Origin: JACJYM01 sp965230495
Lineage (GTDB): Bacteria; Bacteroidota; Bacteroidia; Chitinophagales; Saprospiraceae
DNA: 64,000 nt
NCBI GenBank assembly: GCA_965230495.1
Contig: OZ246004.1
Location: 3,596,001-3,660,000 of the forward strand
Direction: 5' to 3'
Below, in pieces: positions 62,238 through 64,000 of the stretch. Every line of letters starts with the position of its first letter. The first letter of the stretch is position 1. The notes beneath the pieces are model-generated. The model ran no database searches, was not told the origin of the DNA, and saw only the letters and a program-made list of their open reading frames with translations. The position numbers and the translations under genes are program-made.

Positions 62238-64000
62238 AATTTATCAAGGATAGGAACTCATCTTCAGTATATATAGTAACTGTTCCGAGGGCTTGAGCCT
62301 TTTTCAATTTGCTACCAGCTTTTTCACCTACTACTAAAATATCAAGATTGCCACTTACGGCAGAAATATTTTTGGCACCCGCTCTTTCGGCCATCATTTG
62401 GGCTTGTTTTCTTCCCATCTTTAATAATTTTCCAGTGAACAGAATGGTCTTTCCAACAAAAACACCGTTTTCGTTCAAGACTACGGGTTTGTCAGCTTCT
62501 GTCTGTGTCATGTTGACTCCGCGGGCTTCCATTGTCTTTAGTATGTTTATGTTCGATTCATTACTAAACCAACTCATTACATTTTCAGCAACTTTAGGCC
62601 CGATGTCTTTAATTTCAACATATTTTTCTTGATCCCATTCCGTTAATTCCCAAATGGAATCTACGCTTTGAGCAAGTAGTTTTGATGCCTTTTTTCCCAA
62701 ATGATGAATACTTAGAGAATGCAATAATCGATGGATGGGATTGTTTCGGGCTTTTTCAATAGCTTTTTTAAGGTTTTCAACTGATTTTTGTCCGAATCCT
62801 TCAAGTTTTTCTATATCGTGATACGGCAGGTCATACACATCGCTCATATCTTTTATCCAGCCGTGGTGATAGAACTTTTCCACATTACTTTTTCCAAATC
62901 CATCAATATCCATAGCTTCCTTACTAACATGGAAGATTATTTTTTGTAAGTCCTGTGCCCCACAAATACAATTTGGACATCTCCAAGCAGCTTCTCCTTC
63001 TTCTTGAACTAGAGGGATGTCTTTTTCGGTATCATTTATTGGGCATGTGTCGGGAAAATCAATCGGTTTCTCGGAGCCATCTCGAACATCTTTAATGCTT
63101 TTTACAATATATGGAATAACGTCCCCTGCTCGTTCCACTAAAACCTGGTCTCCAAGCATTAGTTCTTTAGATTTTATAAACTCTTCATTGTGAAGGGAAA
63201 CAGATGAGATTGTAACTCCAGCCAGTTGCACAGGCTCTAATTTCGCAACAGGAGTAATAGATCCTATTTTACCTACTTGATATTCAACATTCAATAATGT
63301 CGTAGTTGCCTGTTTGGCTTTAAACTTATAGGCCATAGCCCATCGCGGATGATGTGCTGTATGTCCACTTTTTTCTTGCAACTCTTGGCTATCTACCTTG
63401 ACGACCATTCCATCTATTTCGTATTGGTAGTCTTCTCTTTTTTCTTCCCATTCCGCACAAAATTGTATTACCTCTTCTATGTTTTTACATTTTTTCTTTT
63501 GTTCTGTAGGTATTTTAAAACCCAATTCACCCAATGTGTTAATCACTCCGAAATGAGATTTGAATTCTGGAAGCAAATCCTTCCCATCTTTATCGATAGC
63601 ATAGGCCATTTGATATATGAAAGCGTCGACTCTCCTTCTTCTTGTTTCTGATGGATCTTTGGTCCTAAGGCTCCCGGTTGCTGCATTTCTTGGGTTCGCA
63701 TATATTTCAAGACCTTCCTCTTCTCTTCTCTTGTTGATTTGTAGAAAATTATCTTTTCGTATCAAGGCTTCACCTCTTAATTCAACTTTGTTGATACCTA
63801 AACTTGAAAAATGAGCTCTTAATGGTATACTTGATATGACTCTGGCATTCGCGGTCATTTCCTCACCTTCAGAACCATTTCCTCTAGTAGCTGCTCTTGC
63901 TAAGACATCATCCTCATATATTAAAGCGATACTACCACCATCGTATTTTGGTTCAACCGTATAAACGATATTAGAATCGGGATCCATATTAAGAAGACGT
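62236..64000 (-). CDS. ligA: NAD-dependent DNA ligase LigA (5' partial)
   Basis: 587 residues are visible; the frame continues through the window edge, so the N-terminal Ia domain is missing. The nucleotidyl lysine is in EPKYDGG (KxDG), followed by RNAATGSLRTKDPSETRRRR, the OB-fold region, the zinc finger (CPINDT...CPNCICGAQ), the HhH region (GFGKSNVEKF, GFGQKSVENL) and the BRCT domain at the C-terminus (VGKTILFTGKLLKMGRKQAQ). NAD-dependent joining of nicks in replication and repair. Separated from the upstream convergent gene by the terminator at 62206-62237. Confidence 0.97.
   Translation of the reverse strand, partial: RLLNMDPDSNIVYTVEPKYDGGSIALIYEDDVLARAATRGNGSEGEEMTANARVISSIPLRAHFSSLGINKVELRGEALIRKDNFLQINKRREEEGLEIYANPRNAATGSLRTKDPSETRRRRVDAFIYQMAYAIDKDGKDLLPEFKSHFGVINTLGELGFKIPTEQKKKCKNIEEVIQFCAEWEEKREDYQYEIDGMVVKVDSQELQEKSGHTAHHPRWAMAYKFKAKQATTTLLNVEYQVGKIGSITPVAKLEPVQLAGVTISSVSLHNEEFIKSKELMLGDQVLVERAGDVIPYIVKSIKDVRDGSEKPIDFPDTCPINDTEKDIPLVQEEGEAAWRCPNCICGAQDLQKIIFHVSKEAMDIDGFGKSNVEKFYHHGWIKDMSDVYDLPYHDIEKLEGFGQKSVENLKKAIEKARNNPIHRLLHSLSIHHLGKKASKLLAQSVDSIWELTEWDQEKYVEIKDIGPKVAENVMSWFSNESNINILKTMEARGVNMTQTEADKPVVLNENGVFVGKTILFTGKLLKMGRKQAQMMAERAGAKNISAVSGNLDILVVGEKAGSKLKKAQALGTVTIYTEDEFLSLIN

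Noticed and set aside
1..64000. CRISPR arrays, integrases, transposases, tRNA and rRNA genes
   Set aside because: No regular spacer-repeat pattern, no recombinase-type proteins and no cloverleaf or rRNA sequence was seen on reading; a tRNAscan or Rfam search would settle this.

Overview
The window is AT-rich bacterial chromosome (I estimate about 35% GC by eye) with Bacteroidota hallmarks: type IX secretion (T9SS) C-terminal sorting domains on four proteins, SprB-type and HYR-like surface repeats, SusC/DUF5686-type proteins opening with a carboxypeptidase-regulatory-like domain, LytS/LytTR two-component pairs, many SPII lipoproteins, a Bat operon, and promoter matches to the TTG/TAnnTTTG consensus. 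The mix of HYR-like, SprB and choice-of-anchor V surface proteins with dockerin/cohesin-like modules suggests the Saprospiria, but no rRNA or complete marker set is present, so the class is an inference. I saw no phage, transposon, integron, CRISPR, tRNA or rRNA. It looks like ordinary chromosome with several accessory-flavoured envelope clusters.

Layout. 1-5 kb: end of a secreted dockerin/cohesin-like protein, a TPR protein and a DUF5686 outer-membrane protein. 5-8.5 kb (minus): small membrane protein, two tiny lipoproteins, lptB and a large Ig-like lipoprotein. 8.7-16.4 kb: lipocalin-like lipoprotein, CDF metal exporter, TonB-dependent receptor with a LytS/LytTR pair, two thiol-redox proteins and a lipoprotein. 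16.5-30.9 kb: TonB, then a long plus-strand run with a TPR protein, DUF4286, an aminomuconate-type semialdehyde dehydrogenase and hydratase, scoA/scoB, nadK, a glycosyltransferase, rsmG, nadE, a HEAT-cyclophilin lipoprotein and gcvT. 31-36 kb: three small envelope proteins and a TPR-type LytS/LytTR pair. 36-40 kb: BlaI/BlaR1-like pair, a VOC protein and polyphosphate-type glucokinase. 40-45.8 kb: two large T9SS cargo proteins (CotH-type and SprB-repeat type). 45.9-55.1 kb (minus): a nine-gene Bat operon (MoxR, DUF3298-like protein, DUF58, DUF4381-like, BatA, BatB, BatC, short BatD-like, BatD), almost every junction overlapping or within 4 nt. 55.4-62.2 kb: lipoprotein, ECF sigma factor, a predicted inner-membrane/outer-membrane fusion protein and a 1035-aa T9SS cargo protein. 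62.2 kb to the end: ligA, truncated by the window edge.

Functional links. The clearest regulatory structure is at 36.5-36.65 kb: two copies of a 6-4-6 inverted repeat (TACGAA-N4-TTCGTA) in front of blaI, with the same pattern (one mismatch) beside the predicted promoter of the Bat operon 19 kb away, which raises the possibility of a small envelope-stress regulon. The most unusual system is the 55.4-62.2 kb operon. Its sigma factor is followed immediately by a protein with a short anti-sigma-like cytoplasmic tail, one transmembrane helix, a periplasmic linker and a predicted outer-membrane beta-barrel, then by a large secreted surface protein. This is a plausible single-polypeptide trans-envelope signalling device controlling surface-protein production.
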